Shown here in pieces: positions 16,058 through 22,739 of a stretch of DNA of 29,527 nucleotides. How positions within the stretch are numbered: the stretch's first letter is position 1; every line of letters begins with the position of its first letter. Position numbers and translations under genes: made by a program. The notes under the pieces are model-generated. The model had not been told where the DNA came from. It worked only from the letters and a program-made list of their open reading frames with translations, and made no database searches. Origin of the DNA: DUVT01 sp041675865 (GTDB lineage Bacteria; Bacillota_I; Bacilli_A; ML615J-28; CAG-698); the NCBI GenBank assembly GCA_041675865.1, contig JBAYTA010000014.1, forward strand, positions 1-29,527, written 5' to 3'.

Positions 16058-16262
16058 ATGGATGATGAAGATCCAATTATAATTGACATTGGTTATATAG
16101 TTTATTTAAACCTTTATACGCTTGATATAGAAAAATGGGATGATTAGATATAATAAATATATTTCTCTTAAGGACTTAGATATTAGTTATAGTTAGATTG
16201 ATGATTTAAATAATTTCTTAGAAAAGAAAATTAAAGAATATAAAGTATTACTTGATTTATAA
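16058..16262 (+). pseudogene. Decayed gene remnant of unknown family
   Basis: Two short coding-like stretches lie between terminators. The first (16058-16147) reads MDDEDPIIIDIGYIVYLNL and ends in TAG. The second (about 16158-16262), in another frame and with an internal TAG at 16194, reads as ISLKDLDISYS, stop, IDDLNNFLEKKIKEYKVLL. A terminator follows the final TAA at a normal distance. The composition looks like protein broken by a frameshift and stops. I do not recognise the family. It accounts for most of the otherwise gene-free 440 bases between 15933 and 16374. Confidence 0.4.
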
Positions 16263-16280
16263 TTCTTTTATAAATATAAA

Positions 16281-16311
16281 TGACTTAAAGTTTTTTAAGT
16301 CAATTTTTTTT
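16281..16311 (+). terminator. Terminator following the gene remnant
   Basis: TGACTTAAA (16281-16289) pairs with TTTAAGTCA (16294-16302) around GTTT, then a run of eight T. Confidence 0.75.
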
Positions 16312-16335
16312 ATGTTATTATTTTTATCTAAATTT

Positions 16336-16344
16336 TGGTATAAT
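16336..16344 (+). promoter_or_regulatory. Extended -10 promoter for the glycosylase gene
   Basis: TGGTATAAT at 16336-16344 is an extended -10 element; no good -35 is seen in the T-rich sequence upstream. Confidence 0.5.
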
Positions 16345-16374
16345 AATTATAGATTGAAAATTATAGGAGCAAAT

Positions 16375-17562
16375 ATGGAGTATAATCTTACACTTAATCA
16401 AGCAAAGAGATTTTTATTATTAAAACATGGATTATTAGGAGAAAAAAGATATAGAGAATGTGCTGATATTGAGAAATTTGTAGATAGTGTAGGTTGTATT
16501 CAATATGATCCTGTAGATGTTATAGGAAAAAATCCTGAACTGGTTCTTCAGTCAAGGTTTGTGAATTTTAAAAGAGAATATTTGTATCAAGAATTATATG
16601 AAAATAGGACCTTAATAGATTACTGGGATAAGAATATGTCTATTATAACTAAGAGTGATTTTAAATACTTTGGAAGAATTAGGGATAAATTTAAAGGTCG
16701 TATTAAAGGTATTGAAGAAGTAAGTAAACTTGCGCCGGTAGTATTAGAGAAATTAAGTGAAGTTGATTATTTATCAAGCAAAGATATTGAACTTAGAGGA
16801 AAGATGGATTGGTATTGGTTTAATACTAGAAAATCAAAAGCAGTTCTTGAAGCTTTATTTTACCAAGGTAGAGTAATGATTCATCACCGCAAGGGTACTA
16901 ATAGATATTTTAGTCTGCCAAATAAGTTATTTAAAGAAGATGTATATCAAGATTTTAGATTTGATAATGATTTATATTATTATACATTTAGGGTATTTAG
17001 AAGAATTAAAGGTGTTGGCTTACTTGGGCAAGGTGCATCTTATGCTTATATTGCAATTGATGGTTTAAATCAAAAGTTAAAAAAACAAATATTTGATAGA
17101 CTTTATAATGAAGGTAGGATTATCAAAGTTAATATTGAATCATTTGCTAATCCTTATTATTTAGTAACTGAAGACTTAGGATATTTAAATCAAGCAATAA
17201 GCGATGAAAAACTTTTGAAAAGATTAGAATTTATTGCTCCACTTGATAATTTAATATGGGATAGAGTATTTATTAAAAAATTATTTAATTTTGATTATAC
17301 TTGGGAAATATATTTCCCTAAAGAAAAAAGAGTTTATGGTTATTACACTCTACCAATCCTTTATGGAACAGAGTTTATTGGTAGATTAGAAGCAATTGCT
17401 AATAGATCTAAAAAGATTCTAGAAGTGAAAAATATCCATTTGGAAGATAATATTAAAGTAACTGCAAAATTAAAGAAAGATATGAATGCTGCATTAATAA
17501 GATTAATGGAGTTCAATGATTTAAACAAAATAGATTATATAGATAAATTTTGGGAAATCTAA
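16375..17562 (+). CDS. YcaQ/AlkX-family DNA glycosylase (winged-helix, HTH_42)
   Basis: A 395-residue protein of the AlkZ/YcaQ superfamily built from tandem winged-helix domains. These glycosylases remove alkylated bases and unhook interstrand cross-links. The N-terminal catalytic motif is seen as VGCIQYDPVDVIGKNPELVL: Gln43-Tyr44-Asp45 gives the QxD form typical of E. coli YcaQ and AlkX, rather than the QxQ of Streptomyces AlkZ. The C-terminal part contains the family segments FIAPLDNLIWDR and GYYTLPILYG. The open frame extends 41 codons upstream, but an extended -10 and an AGGAG site lie in front of the ATG at 16375. The alcohol dehydrogenase gene follows after 26 bases with no terminator, so the two are probably co-transcribed. 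A second alkylation-repair gene, ogt, is at 24515. Confidence 0.85.
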   Translation: MEYNLTLNQAKRFLLLKHGLLGEKRYRECADIEKFVDSVGCIQYDPVDVIGKNPELVLQSRFVNFKREYLYQELYENRTLIDYWDKNMSIITKSDFKYFGRIRDKFKGRIKGIEEVSKLAPVVLEKLSEVDYLSSKDIELRGKMDWYWFNTRKSKAVLEALFYQGRVMIHHRKGTNRYFSLPNKLFKEDVYQDFRFDNDLYYYTFRVFRRIKGVGLLGQGASYAYIAIDGLNQKLKKQIFDRLYNEGRIIKVNIESFANPYYLVTEDLGYLNQAISDEKLLKRLEFIAPLDNLIWDRVFIKKLFNFDYTWEIYFPKEKRVYGYYTLPILYGTEFIGRLEAIANRSKKILEVKNIHLEDNIKVTAKLKKDMNAALIRLMEFNDLNKIDYIDKFWEI

Positions 17563-17588
17563 TAATAAAAGTTAGAAAGGAAAATGTT

Positions 17589-18749
17589 ATGGAAAATTTT
17601 ACTTATGAAAATCAAACACGTATTATTTTTGGGAAGGATACTGTTAAGTCTGTGGGTAGCCTAGTTAGGGAATTTGGGAATAATGTATTACTTCACTATG
17701 GTGGAGGTAGTATTAAAAGAAGTGGCTTGTATGATGAAGTTAAAGAAGCTTTAGAAAAAGAAAAACTTAATGTATTTGAACTTGGTGGAGTAATGCCAAA
17801 TCCTAGACTAACATTAGTAAAAGAAGGAATTGATTTAGTAAGAAAAAATCAAATTGATTTTATTCTTGCTGTCGGTGGTGGAAGTGTTATTGATAGTGCT
17901 AAGGCAATTGCAATTGGTGCATTATATGATGGTGATGTTTGGGATTTCTTTGATAGAAAAGTAAAAGTTACTAAAACCCTACCTGTTGGAGTTGTTCTAA
18001 CAATTCCAGCTGCTGGTAGTGAAGCAAGTACAAGTAGTGTTATTACTAATGAAGATGGTTGGTATAAAAAAGGTGTTGGTTCTGTATTAATGCGACCTAA
18101 ATTTGCAATTATGAATCCAGTTCTAACATTTACATTAAGCCAGTACCAAACTGCTTGTGGAGTTGCAGATATGTTTGCTCATGTCTTAGAACGTTATTTC
18201 ACAATCACTAAAAATGTTGATTTTACTGATGAGTTATGTGAAGCAACGATGAGAAGCATCATTAAACATGCTAGTATTGTGAAAGACAATCCAACAGATT
18301 ATGCTGCAAGAGCAGAAATAATGTGGGAAGCTACTATTGCTCATAATGGAATTCTTGGGGTTGGAAGAGTTGAAGACTGGGCAAGTCATGGTATAGAACA
18401 TGAACTTAGTGCAATTTATGATATAGCTCATGGAGCAGGCCTAGCCATTGTTTTTCCAGCTTGGATGAAATATGTTTATAAACAAGATGAAAATAGATTT
18501 GCAAGATTTGCAACCAAAGTATTTGGAATTGCTATTGAAGTTGAGATTGAAAAGACAATAAAAGCTGGTATAAGAGCTTTAGAAGAGTTTTTCAATCATA
18601 TTGGCTTAGCTACTAGACTAAGAGATATAGATATACCTAAAGATAGATTTGAAGAAATGGCAAAGAAATGTACTGAAAAAGGAACATTAGGAAACTTTGT
18701 AGCTTTAAATACAAAAGATGTTTTAGAGATTTTAGAATTAGCATATTAA
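17589..18749 (+). CDS. Iron-containing alcohol dehydrogenase (butanol dehydrogenase type)
   Basis: A 386-residue group III alcohol dehydrogenase, cytoplasmic, converting aldehydes such as butanal to alcohols with NAD(P)H. The nucleotide-binding GGGSVIDSAKAIA is at 97-109 and AAGSEAS at 141-147. Predicted metal ligands are Asp194 and His198 (DMFAH), His267 (SHGIEH) and His281 (AHGAG). The motifs place it with the YqhD/BdhA branch, which prefers NADPH; the exact substrate is not visible. The protein could begin 13 codons earlier at 17550, but an AGAAAGGA site precedes the ATG at 17589. It probably shares a transcript with the glycosylase. Such enzymes fit a fermentative life and can also detoxify reactive aldehydes. 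Confidence 0.92.
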   Translation: MENFTYENQTRIIFGKDTVKSVGSLVREFGNNVLLHYGGGSIKRSGLYDEVKEALEKEKLNVFELGGVMPNPRLTLVKEGIDLVRKNQIDFILAVGGGSVIDSAKAIAIGALYDGDVWDFFDRKVKVTKTLPVGVVLTIPAAGSEASTSSVITNEDGWYKKGVGSVLMRPKFAIMNPVLTFTLSQYQTACGVADMFAHVLERYFTITKNVDFTDELCEATMRSIIKHASIVKDNPTDYAARAEIMWEATIAHNGILGVGRVEDWASHGIEHELSAIYDIAHGAGLAIVFPAWMKYVYKQDENRFARFATKVFGIAIEVEIEKTIKAGIRALEEFFNHIGLATRLRDIDIPKDRFEEMAKKCTEKGTLGNFVALNTKDVLEILELAY

Positions 18750-18750
18750 A

Positions 18751-18855
18751 AGACTACAAACAATAATGTTTAAAACTACATGACTGCAAACTGTATGATT
18801 GCAAACTGTATGATTGCAAACTGTATGATTGCAAACTGTATGATTGCAAACTATA
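18751..18855 (+). repeat. 15-bp tandem repeat array abutting a promoter
   Basis: Five copies of TGATTGCAAACTGTA occupy 18781-18855; the middle three are identical, the first has one change (TGACTGC) and the last one change (CTATA). Two more diverged units (18751-18765 and 18766-18780) keep the 15-base register. The array ends exactly one base before the TTGACA of the next promoter. Identical central copies suggest recent slippage or selection for binding-site identity. Confidence 0.9.
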
Positions 18856-18883
18856 TTGACAATCAAAATATTAATGATATAAT
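18856..18883 (+). promoter_or_regulatory. Near-consensus extended -10 promoter next to the repeat array
   Basis: TTGACA at 18856-18861, a 16-base spacer and TATAAT at 18878-18883 preceded by TGA. The elements and spacing are the same as in the heat-shock operon promoter, but no CIRCE is present; the 15-bp repeats sit immediately upstream instead. Confidence 0.85.
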
Positions 18884-18909
18884 TATATGGCTTAATAAAG
18901 AGGAGATGT

Positions 18910-20160
18910 ATGATGATTAAATATGAGTTGAATGGTGGAATATGGGCACCAAAGGACGAAGTTAAGGAAGAGTTTTATAAGGAATTATACGATTTTGTTA
19001 ATCAAAGATTTGAGACGGAATTAAAGAATATTTCTCTTTTAGACTTTCAAACATCTGAACCATATATAATTGGTAATTTGGTTGGGAAGTATTATTTAAA
19101 AGAAGAAGTAGGTGGAAAGGTTGAAGATCAACCTGAAGATTATTTTATTGGTTATTTATTTAAAAATAATAAGTTTTTAAAACTAATACCACACTTAGAA
19201 AAATTCTTTGCTTTATGGCGAGAAATTGAAAACTGTACTGAACCAAATGCTACTGATTTTTATGCAAATTCTTGGGCATCATTAGTAGATACAGCTAAAT
19301 TCTTTAAATATACTACAGTTGAAGAATTACAAAAAAGTCCTGAAGCTCCTAGTGTTCAAGATCCAAGAATTATGTGGTGCTTGCAAAATTGTCCAGATGT
19401 GTATTTTGCTCCAACTAAGTTTGAAAAAGATAAATTACAAAGATTACCTAAACCTAGAAGAGATGATTATGAATTTATTGGCTGGTATTCTAATCCAGAA
19501 TTTTCTGGTGAAATTTATACTAACTTAGAAGAAGGAATAGATACATATTATGCAAGGTGGGCTACACACACTTTCTTTCATTCAAATGATGGTTACCCAA
19601 CATTTGATGAACTATATAGTGATTTTTTAGGGGATTTTTCAAAGTTCTTAAATCTTAAGATTTCAAAGGAATTTGAAAGACTTCCAAAACATGGTCCAGT
19701 ATCTGAGTTTTGTAAGGAAAGTTTTAATGGTCGTTTAAATGAGTTCTTTAGTATAAAAGAATACTATGATAAGTGGATTTGGTTAATTGAATGGTTAAAA
19801 TCATTAAATCCTGACAAAGTTAAACGATTTGAATTTAAAGATGGTAAATTTGGTTTAGAAGCACAAGTTAGATGGGAACTAAATTCATTATTTGTTAGAC
19901 GATTCCACCTAGTTTGGCCGAAAACTAGAGACTATAGTGGAGCAGGAATTAGAGAAAAATTAGCTGATTCTACTAATAGTGAAATAGTAAAGGTTAAATA
20001 TCCTGTTGGTGAATTAGTTAATTTCCCTGAAATTAAAAAAGCGGGTTATAAGTTAGTGGGATTTTATGAAGATTATAATTTAATTAAAGAAGTTATAGGT
20101 CCTATTAAAGACGATAGATATGCTGCAAAGACACTTTATGCAAAGTGGGAGAAATTATAA
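18910..20160 (+). CDS. Leaderless protein with two flg_new folds, each split by a helical insert
   Basis: A 416-residue protein with no signal peptide, lipobox or membrane helix, hence predicted cytoplasmic. It appears to be an internal duplication. Unit 1 (about 1-217) opens with a flg_new-like strand (KYELNGGIW) and closes with DDYEFIGWYSNPEFSG and YYARW. Unit 2 (about 218-416) opens with THTFFHSNDGYP and closes with AGYKLVGFYEDYNL and LYAKW. Between the opening and closing parts of each unit lie roughly 110-150 residues rich in Trp, Phe and acidic or basic helices. flg_new repeats are normally surface modules, so a leaderless protein is unusual. Non-classical export or an intracellular binding role are both possible; no function is claimed. 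GAGGAG precedes ATGATG; 18913 may be the real start. Confidence 0.75.
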   Translation: MMIKYELNGGIWAPKDEVKEEFYKELYDFVNQRFETELKNISLLDFQTSEPYIIGNLVGKYYLKEEVGGKVEDQPEDYFIGYLFKNNKFLKLIPHLEKFFALWREIENCTEPNATDFYANSWASLVDTAKFFKYTTVEELQKSPEAPSVQDPRIMWCLQNCPDVYFAPTKFEKDKLQRLPKPRRDDYEFIGWYSNPEFSGEIYTNLEEGIDTYYARWATHTFFHSNDGYPTFDELYSDFLGDFSKFLNLKISKEFERLPKHGPVSEFCKESFNGRLNEFFSIKEYYDKWIWLIEWLKSLNPDKVKRFEFKDGKFGLEAQVRWELNSLFVRRFHLVWPKTRDYSGAGIREKLADSTNSEIVKVKYPVGELVNFPEIKKAGYKLVGFYEDYNLIKEVIGPIKDDRYAAKTLYAKWEKL

Positions 20161-20167
20161 AAAAATC

Positions 20168-20200
20168 AACTAGGTCAGATTAAACTCTGATCTAGTTTTA
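20168..20200 (+). terminator. Terminator after the leaderless flg_new gene
   Basis: AACTAGGTCAGA (20168-20179) pairs with TCTGATCTAGTT (20186-20197), twelve pairs with one G-U, followed by a short T run. Confidence 0.75.
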
Positions 20201-20404
20201 AGTTCTATTAATCCATTCTGGGATTTTTGTAGATGGTTAGAATTATTAGAGCATCATTTAAGATTAGTTGAAAGGGAAGCAGTGACTTTACTAACAGGGG
20301 ACTTTGCAGGTAATATTGCAGTTTATGATGAAATAGAAAGACAATTATTAGTAATGGCTGACTTTATGGCAAGTGGAATTATTAATCAGTTCTGTATTGT
20401 TTAA
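20201..20404 (+). pseudogene. 3' fragment of a roughly 160-residue Firmicutes protein family
   Basis: An open frame with no start codon encodes 67 residues containing SSINPFWDF, EHHLRLVEREAVTLLTGDF, then YDEIERQLLVMADFMASGI and QF before TAA. From memory this matches the C-terminal half of a family of about 160-residue proteins in Firmicutes that databases often mislabel acetylglutamate kinase; its real function is unknown. The first 90 or so residues are missing, the fragment beginning right at the preceding terminator hairpin. A good terminator follows its stop. It is therefore the tail of a truncated gene, left by a deletion or rearrangement. It fills most of the gene-free stretch 20161-20531. 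Confidence 0.65.
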
Positions 20405-20409
20405 ATAGA

Positions 20410-20450
20410 AAAAAGCACTAATATTTAAAAATTTAGTGCTTTTTGTTTTA
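20410..20450 (+). terminator. Terminator after the gene fragment
   Basis: AAAAAGCACTAA (20410-20421) pairs with TTAGTGCTTTTT (20433-20444), with further A/T pairs inside and a T-rich tail. Confidence 0.85.
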
Positions 20451-20531
20451 GTTTTATCAATTTTCCTTTTCATTTAAAAAATTTTAAGTTATAATATATT
20501 TAGGACAAATTTTAAAAGGTGGATCATAATT

Positions 20532-21083
20532 ATGGAAAAATTAAATAGAGTATACATTTTTAAGTATTTTTATGCATTAATTATGTTCTTAGGTATCTTG
20601 ATGTTACCATTTTTACTACTATCATTTCAAAATGAATATGAAGAAGTTTTAGAAGAATATAATGATGCTGTTACATTTGCATTATCTGAAGAATTCGTTC
20701 TTACAAAAGAAGAAAAGGATATTATTCTTGATTTGCATAATCAAGTTAAAAAAGTCCATATAGCAAAACAATATAAAACATTTAATGCATTTATGATTAT
20801 TGTTATATTCCTAATTCTGTTTAATTATTTATATATTCAGTTTGGTTTAAAATATAAAATATTAGAAAATAATGCAAATCTGGTATTAAATAAAAGATTG
20901 TTATTAATAACAACAATTGTTGAGATTTTATATTTTGTACTCTTATTGGTATTTTCAAGCGGCGAATATATAGGAATTAACTTTTGGACATTATTCTTTA
21001 TAAATATAATAGTAGTTATATTTGTTGTTGTTTTAGCTTTACAAATTCAATACTTATTAAAACCAAAGACAAAAGAATCTTAA
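20532..21083 (+). CDS. Four-helix membrane protein of unknown function
   Basis: A 183-residue integral membrane protein I do not recognise. Helices are at about 11-31, 83-104, 121-141 and 149-172. An acidic, helical extracytoplasmic or cytoplasmic segment (about 33-80, rich in Glu with EEYEEVLEEYNDAV) lies between helices 1 and 2. The tail is short and basic. An AAAGGTGG site precedes the ATG, and TATAAT at 20490-20495 is a likely -10. It has its own terminator and no functional context. Confidence 0.75.
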   Translation: MEKLNRVYIFKYFYALIMFLGILMLPFLLLSFQNEYEEVLEEYNDAVTFALSEEFVLTKEEKDIILDLHNQVKKVHIAKQYKTFNAFMIIVIFLILFNYLYIQFGLKYKILENNANLVLNKRLLLITTIVEILYFVLLLVFSSGEYIGINFWTLFFINIIVVIFVVVLALQIQYLLKPKTKES

Positions 21084-21100
21084 TTATTAAGGTTCTTTTT
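21073..21100 (+). terminator. Terminator overlapping the membrane-protein stop
   Basis: AAGAATCTTAA (21073-21083) pairs with TTAAGGTTCTT (21087-21097) with one T-G pair, then TTTT. Confidence 0.75.
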
Positions 21101-21274
21101 ATATTTACATATATACATATATATGTATAGAACTAATTCATTTTTATCATTAACACATATAACTCTTACTGCATATTCTAAAATGAGTAAGTAAATAAAA
21201 AAAATTTTAAAAAATATCAAAAAAAACTGATGTTACTTTGTTATATTGTTGAGAAAGGAAAAGAGGGTGATATT

Positions 21275-21451
21275 ATGCAAAGAAATTCTAAAGAATACAT
21301 TGAACAACTAAATAAAGAAATAAGAAGAAGAGAATTTTTAAAGGCTGCTTACTCTTTTCTAAATAATGAGAAGAGAGTTAAAGAAAACAAGAATAAATTA
21401 TTAGAATTAGAAAATAAATTAATTCTTGAAAAGCTTAGAAACGCTCTTTAA
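21275..21451 (+). CDS. Small helical (coiled-coil-like) protein
   Basis: A 58-residue protein, nearly all helix-forming and strongly charged, with Leu spacing (NKLLELENKLILEKLRNAL) that suggests a short coiled coil at residues 35-58. There is no signal peptide. The frame opens 15 codons earlier, but the best ribosome-binding site (GAGGGTGA) is before the ATG at 21275. No family is recognised. Its reality rests on the ribosome-binding site and the amphipathic pattern. Confidence 0.55.
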   Translation: MQRNSKEYIEQLNKEIRRREFLKAAYSFLNNEKRVKENKNKLLELENKLILEKLRNAL

Positions 21452-21492
21452 AAACTTTAATTAGCAAATGTCATTAATGTATATATTGTCGT

Positions 21493-21532
21493 AAGATAGA
21501 TAACTGGCCCCCACTTCTTGGTTATCTATCTT
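21493..21532. other. 12-bp perfect hairpin with a C-rich loop
   Basis: AAGATAGATAAC (21493-21504) pairs perfectly with GTTATCTATCTT (21521-21532) around a 16-base loop containing CCCCC. The loop is far more GC-rich than its surroundings and there is no T run, so it is not a normal terminator. It may be a mobile-element end or a structured RNA. Confidence 0.6.
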
Positions 21533-21542
21533 AATCTTAAAG

Positions 21543-21587
21543 AAAAGAGACTTATTTAGATATTGAATCTACTTAAGTCTCTTTTTA
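21543..21587 (+). terminator. Terminator with a 19-base loop
   Basis: AAAAGAGACTTA (21543-21554) pairs perfectly with TAAGTCTCTTTT (21574-21585), followed by T. It can also act on the minus strand. Confidence 0.65.
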
Positions 21588-21669
21588 GTATCTTCTAGAT
21601 ACTATAGTTTTTTAAAATTTAGGTAACATTTTAATATTATAAACTTTAAATTGATGTGAGCAAATTGAA

Positions 21670-21700
21670 AAGGAGTTGTTGGGATAATCAACAACTCCTT
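21670..21700 (-). terminator. Minus-strand terminator of the transposase remnant
   Basis: AAGGAGTTGTTG (21670-21681) pairs with CAACAACTCCTT (21689-21700) around 7 bases; on the minus strand a T-rich tail follows. It sits just downstream of the remnant's stop codon. Confidence 0.6.
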
Positions 21701-21706
21701 AGTCTT

Positions 21707-21808
21707 TTATAAGACTGTCAATTTAGTTTTGGCCTTACGACGATATTCGTACATACAATGAAGAGAATATGCAATCATATGTAAGACACTAATATTATAT
21801 GCTATTTG
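21707..21808 (-). pseudogene. C-terminal fragment of a probable transposase
   Basis: The minus strand reads 33 residues before a stop: QIAYNISVLHMIAY, then SLHCMYEYRRKAKTKL. An Ala-Tyr-Asn helix followed by a basic tail is common at the C-terminus of DDE transposases. Codon use (CGT CGT for Arg, GCC for Ala) differs from the AGA-rich neighbours, and a terminator follows directly. An upstream stop and the absence of any further coding sequence show it is a scar, not a gene. The IS family is not assigned. Confidence 0.35.
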
Positions 21809-21861
21809 CTAAAAAAATGCAACTATTTTATTTAAATATTTTTAATTTAGTTAAAAAATAT

Positions 21862-22683
21862 TTAATATAAATTAATAAGTTGTCTTTTAATAATAACCTT
21901 GTTAATTAATCCTGAAATAAAATCTGTAGTATTTGTTATTCTTATGAAATTGTTGAACTGGCTAAATCCAAGTTCTACGAACAATTTTCCTATAGTTTCA
22001 TCTATAAAAGAAGATGAAACAAACTGAACTTCACTGAAATCTAATTCAATACACTTGCCAGTCATTTTAAGTATATTCAAAATATGTTTTCTTACTTTTT
22101 CGCCAGATGGTCTAGTACCTGTACCATCTGTAGCTACTTCCAAAATGTTAATTTTAATCCAGCCTTCCATTGTTTCCATCTCCTCGATTTGTCGTGTGAT
22201 ATATTCATAGGGTTCATAATTATTTAAAGCTTTAGAAACATTTAGAAACCTTGAGAAATATATAGAGAAATCAACTAAAGTAGTTTGAGAAACCTGGGAA
22301 ATTAAAGGTAAGTTTGAATAAGAATTGGTTTCCCCACTGCAATATTTCATTATTTTTGTAGAACGACCCGTTGTAATTGCTAATTCACCTTTATTTTCTT
22401 CAATAATTTTATTTAATCCCCATAATCCATTTCCTTGTCCTAATGATTTATCTCTAGTTACACCTTCTTTAATAGCTAATTCAATTGCTTCAAGTTCGTT
22501 TTTGGGATGGTGTTCTATACTTTTACTAAAAGAATTAAATAATCCAATTCCAGTATCATATATTGCTATAACAATATGCTTACTTCTATTATGGATTTGT
22601 GTCATAAAAAAACCTTTTTGTTTTTCAGAATGCATTAATACATTATCAATAACTTCATTCAAGCACCAACTTATTCCGACCAA
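21862..22683 (-). CDS. HATPase_c plus DUF4325 (STAS-like) half of a frameshifted gene
   Basis: This part encodes a GHKL (histidine-kinase-like) ATPase domain followed by a C-terminal DUF4325/STAS-like domain. Seen in order: the N box NEVIDNVLMHSE (9-20), the G1 box YDTGIGLF (42-49), the G2 box GQGNGLWGLNKII (81-93), and the C-terminal domain with ELDFSEVQFVSSSFIDE. There is no dimerisation or phospho-acceptor His region, so it is nearer to anti-sigma kinases (SpoIIAB/RsbW type) than to a sensor kinase. The TTG at 22683 is not a credible start: the same frame reads on upstream without a stop to about 22786 and then joins the STAS gene product at 22740-23117 if one base is restored. It is best seen as the 3' part of one broken gene of about 418 codons. 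Confidence 0.7.
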   Translation of the reverse strand: MVGISWCLNEVIDNVLMHSEKQKGFFMTQIHNRSKHIVIAIYDTGIGLFNSFSKSIEHHPKNELEAIELAIKEGVTRDKSLGQGNGLWGLNKIIEENKGELAITTGRSTKIMKYCSGETNSYSNLPLISQVSQTTLVDFSIYFSRFLNVSKALNNYEPYEYITRQIEEMETMEGWIKINILEVATDGTGTRPSGEKVRKHILNILKMTGKCIELDFSEVQFVSSSFIDETIGKLFVELGFSQFNNFIRITNTTDFISGLINKVIIKRQLINLY

Positions 22684-22739
22684 TATTCCGTCTTCAACAA
22701 CAACTAATTTGCTAATCTGATCAATTAAATATTTTGAAA

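Larger units (their letters stand above)
21452..21861. other. Gene-poor stretch with stacked hairpins and an IS scar
   Basis: This 410-base interval holds no intact gene. From left to right it has a hairpin with a CCCCC loop (21493-21532), a terminator (21543-21586), a small palindrome GTATCTTCTAGATAC, a minus-strand terminator (21670-21700), a transposase-like fragment (21707-21808), and AT-rich sequence running to the minus-strand gene ending at 21862. AAATTGA (21662-21668) can also pair with TCAATTT (21718-21724), enclosing two hairpins. Confidence 0.6.

Noticed and set aside
18751..18855. CRISPR array
   Set aside because: The 15-bp units are head to tail with no spacers, and no cas gene is present.
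18780..18920. A 46-codon frame through the 15-bp repeats encoding a Cys-Met-Ile-Ala-Asn pentapeptide repeat
   Set aside because: It has no ribosome-binding site, contains the full promoter of the next gene and overlaps its start; since 15 is a multiple of three, any open frame through the repeats will stay open.
22325..22720. 131-codon + strand frame over the ATPase gene
   Set aside because: It lies opposite clear N, G1 and G2 boxes of the ATPase on the minus strand and has no ribosome-binding site or recognisable domain.
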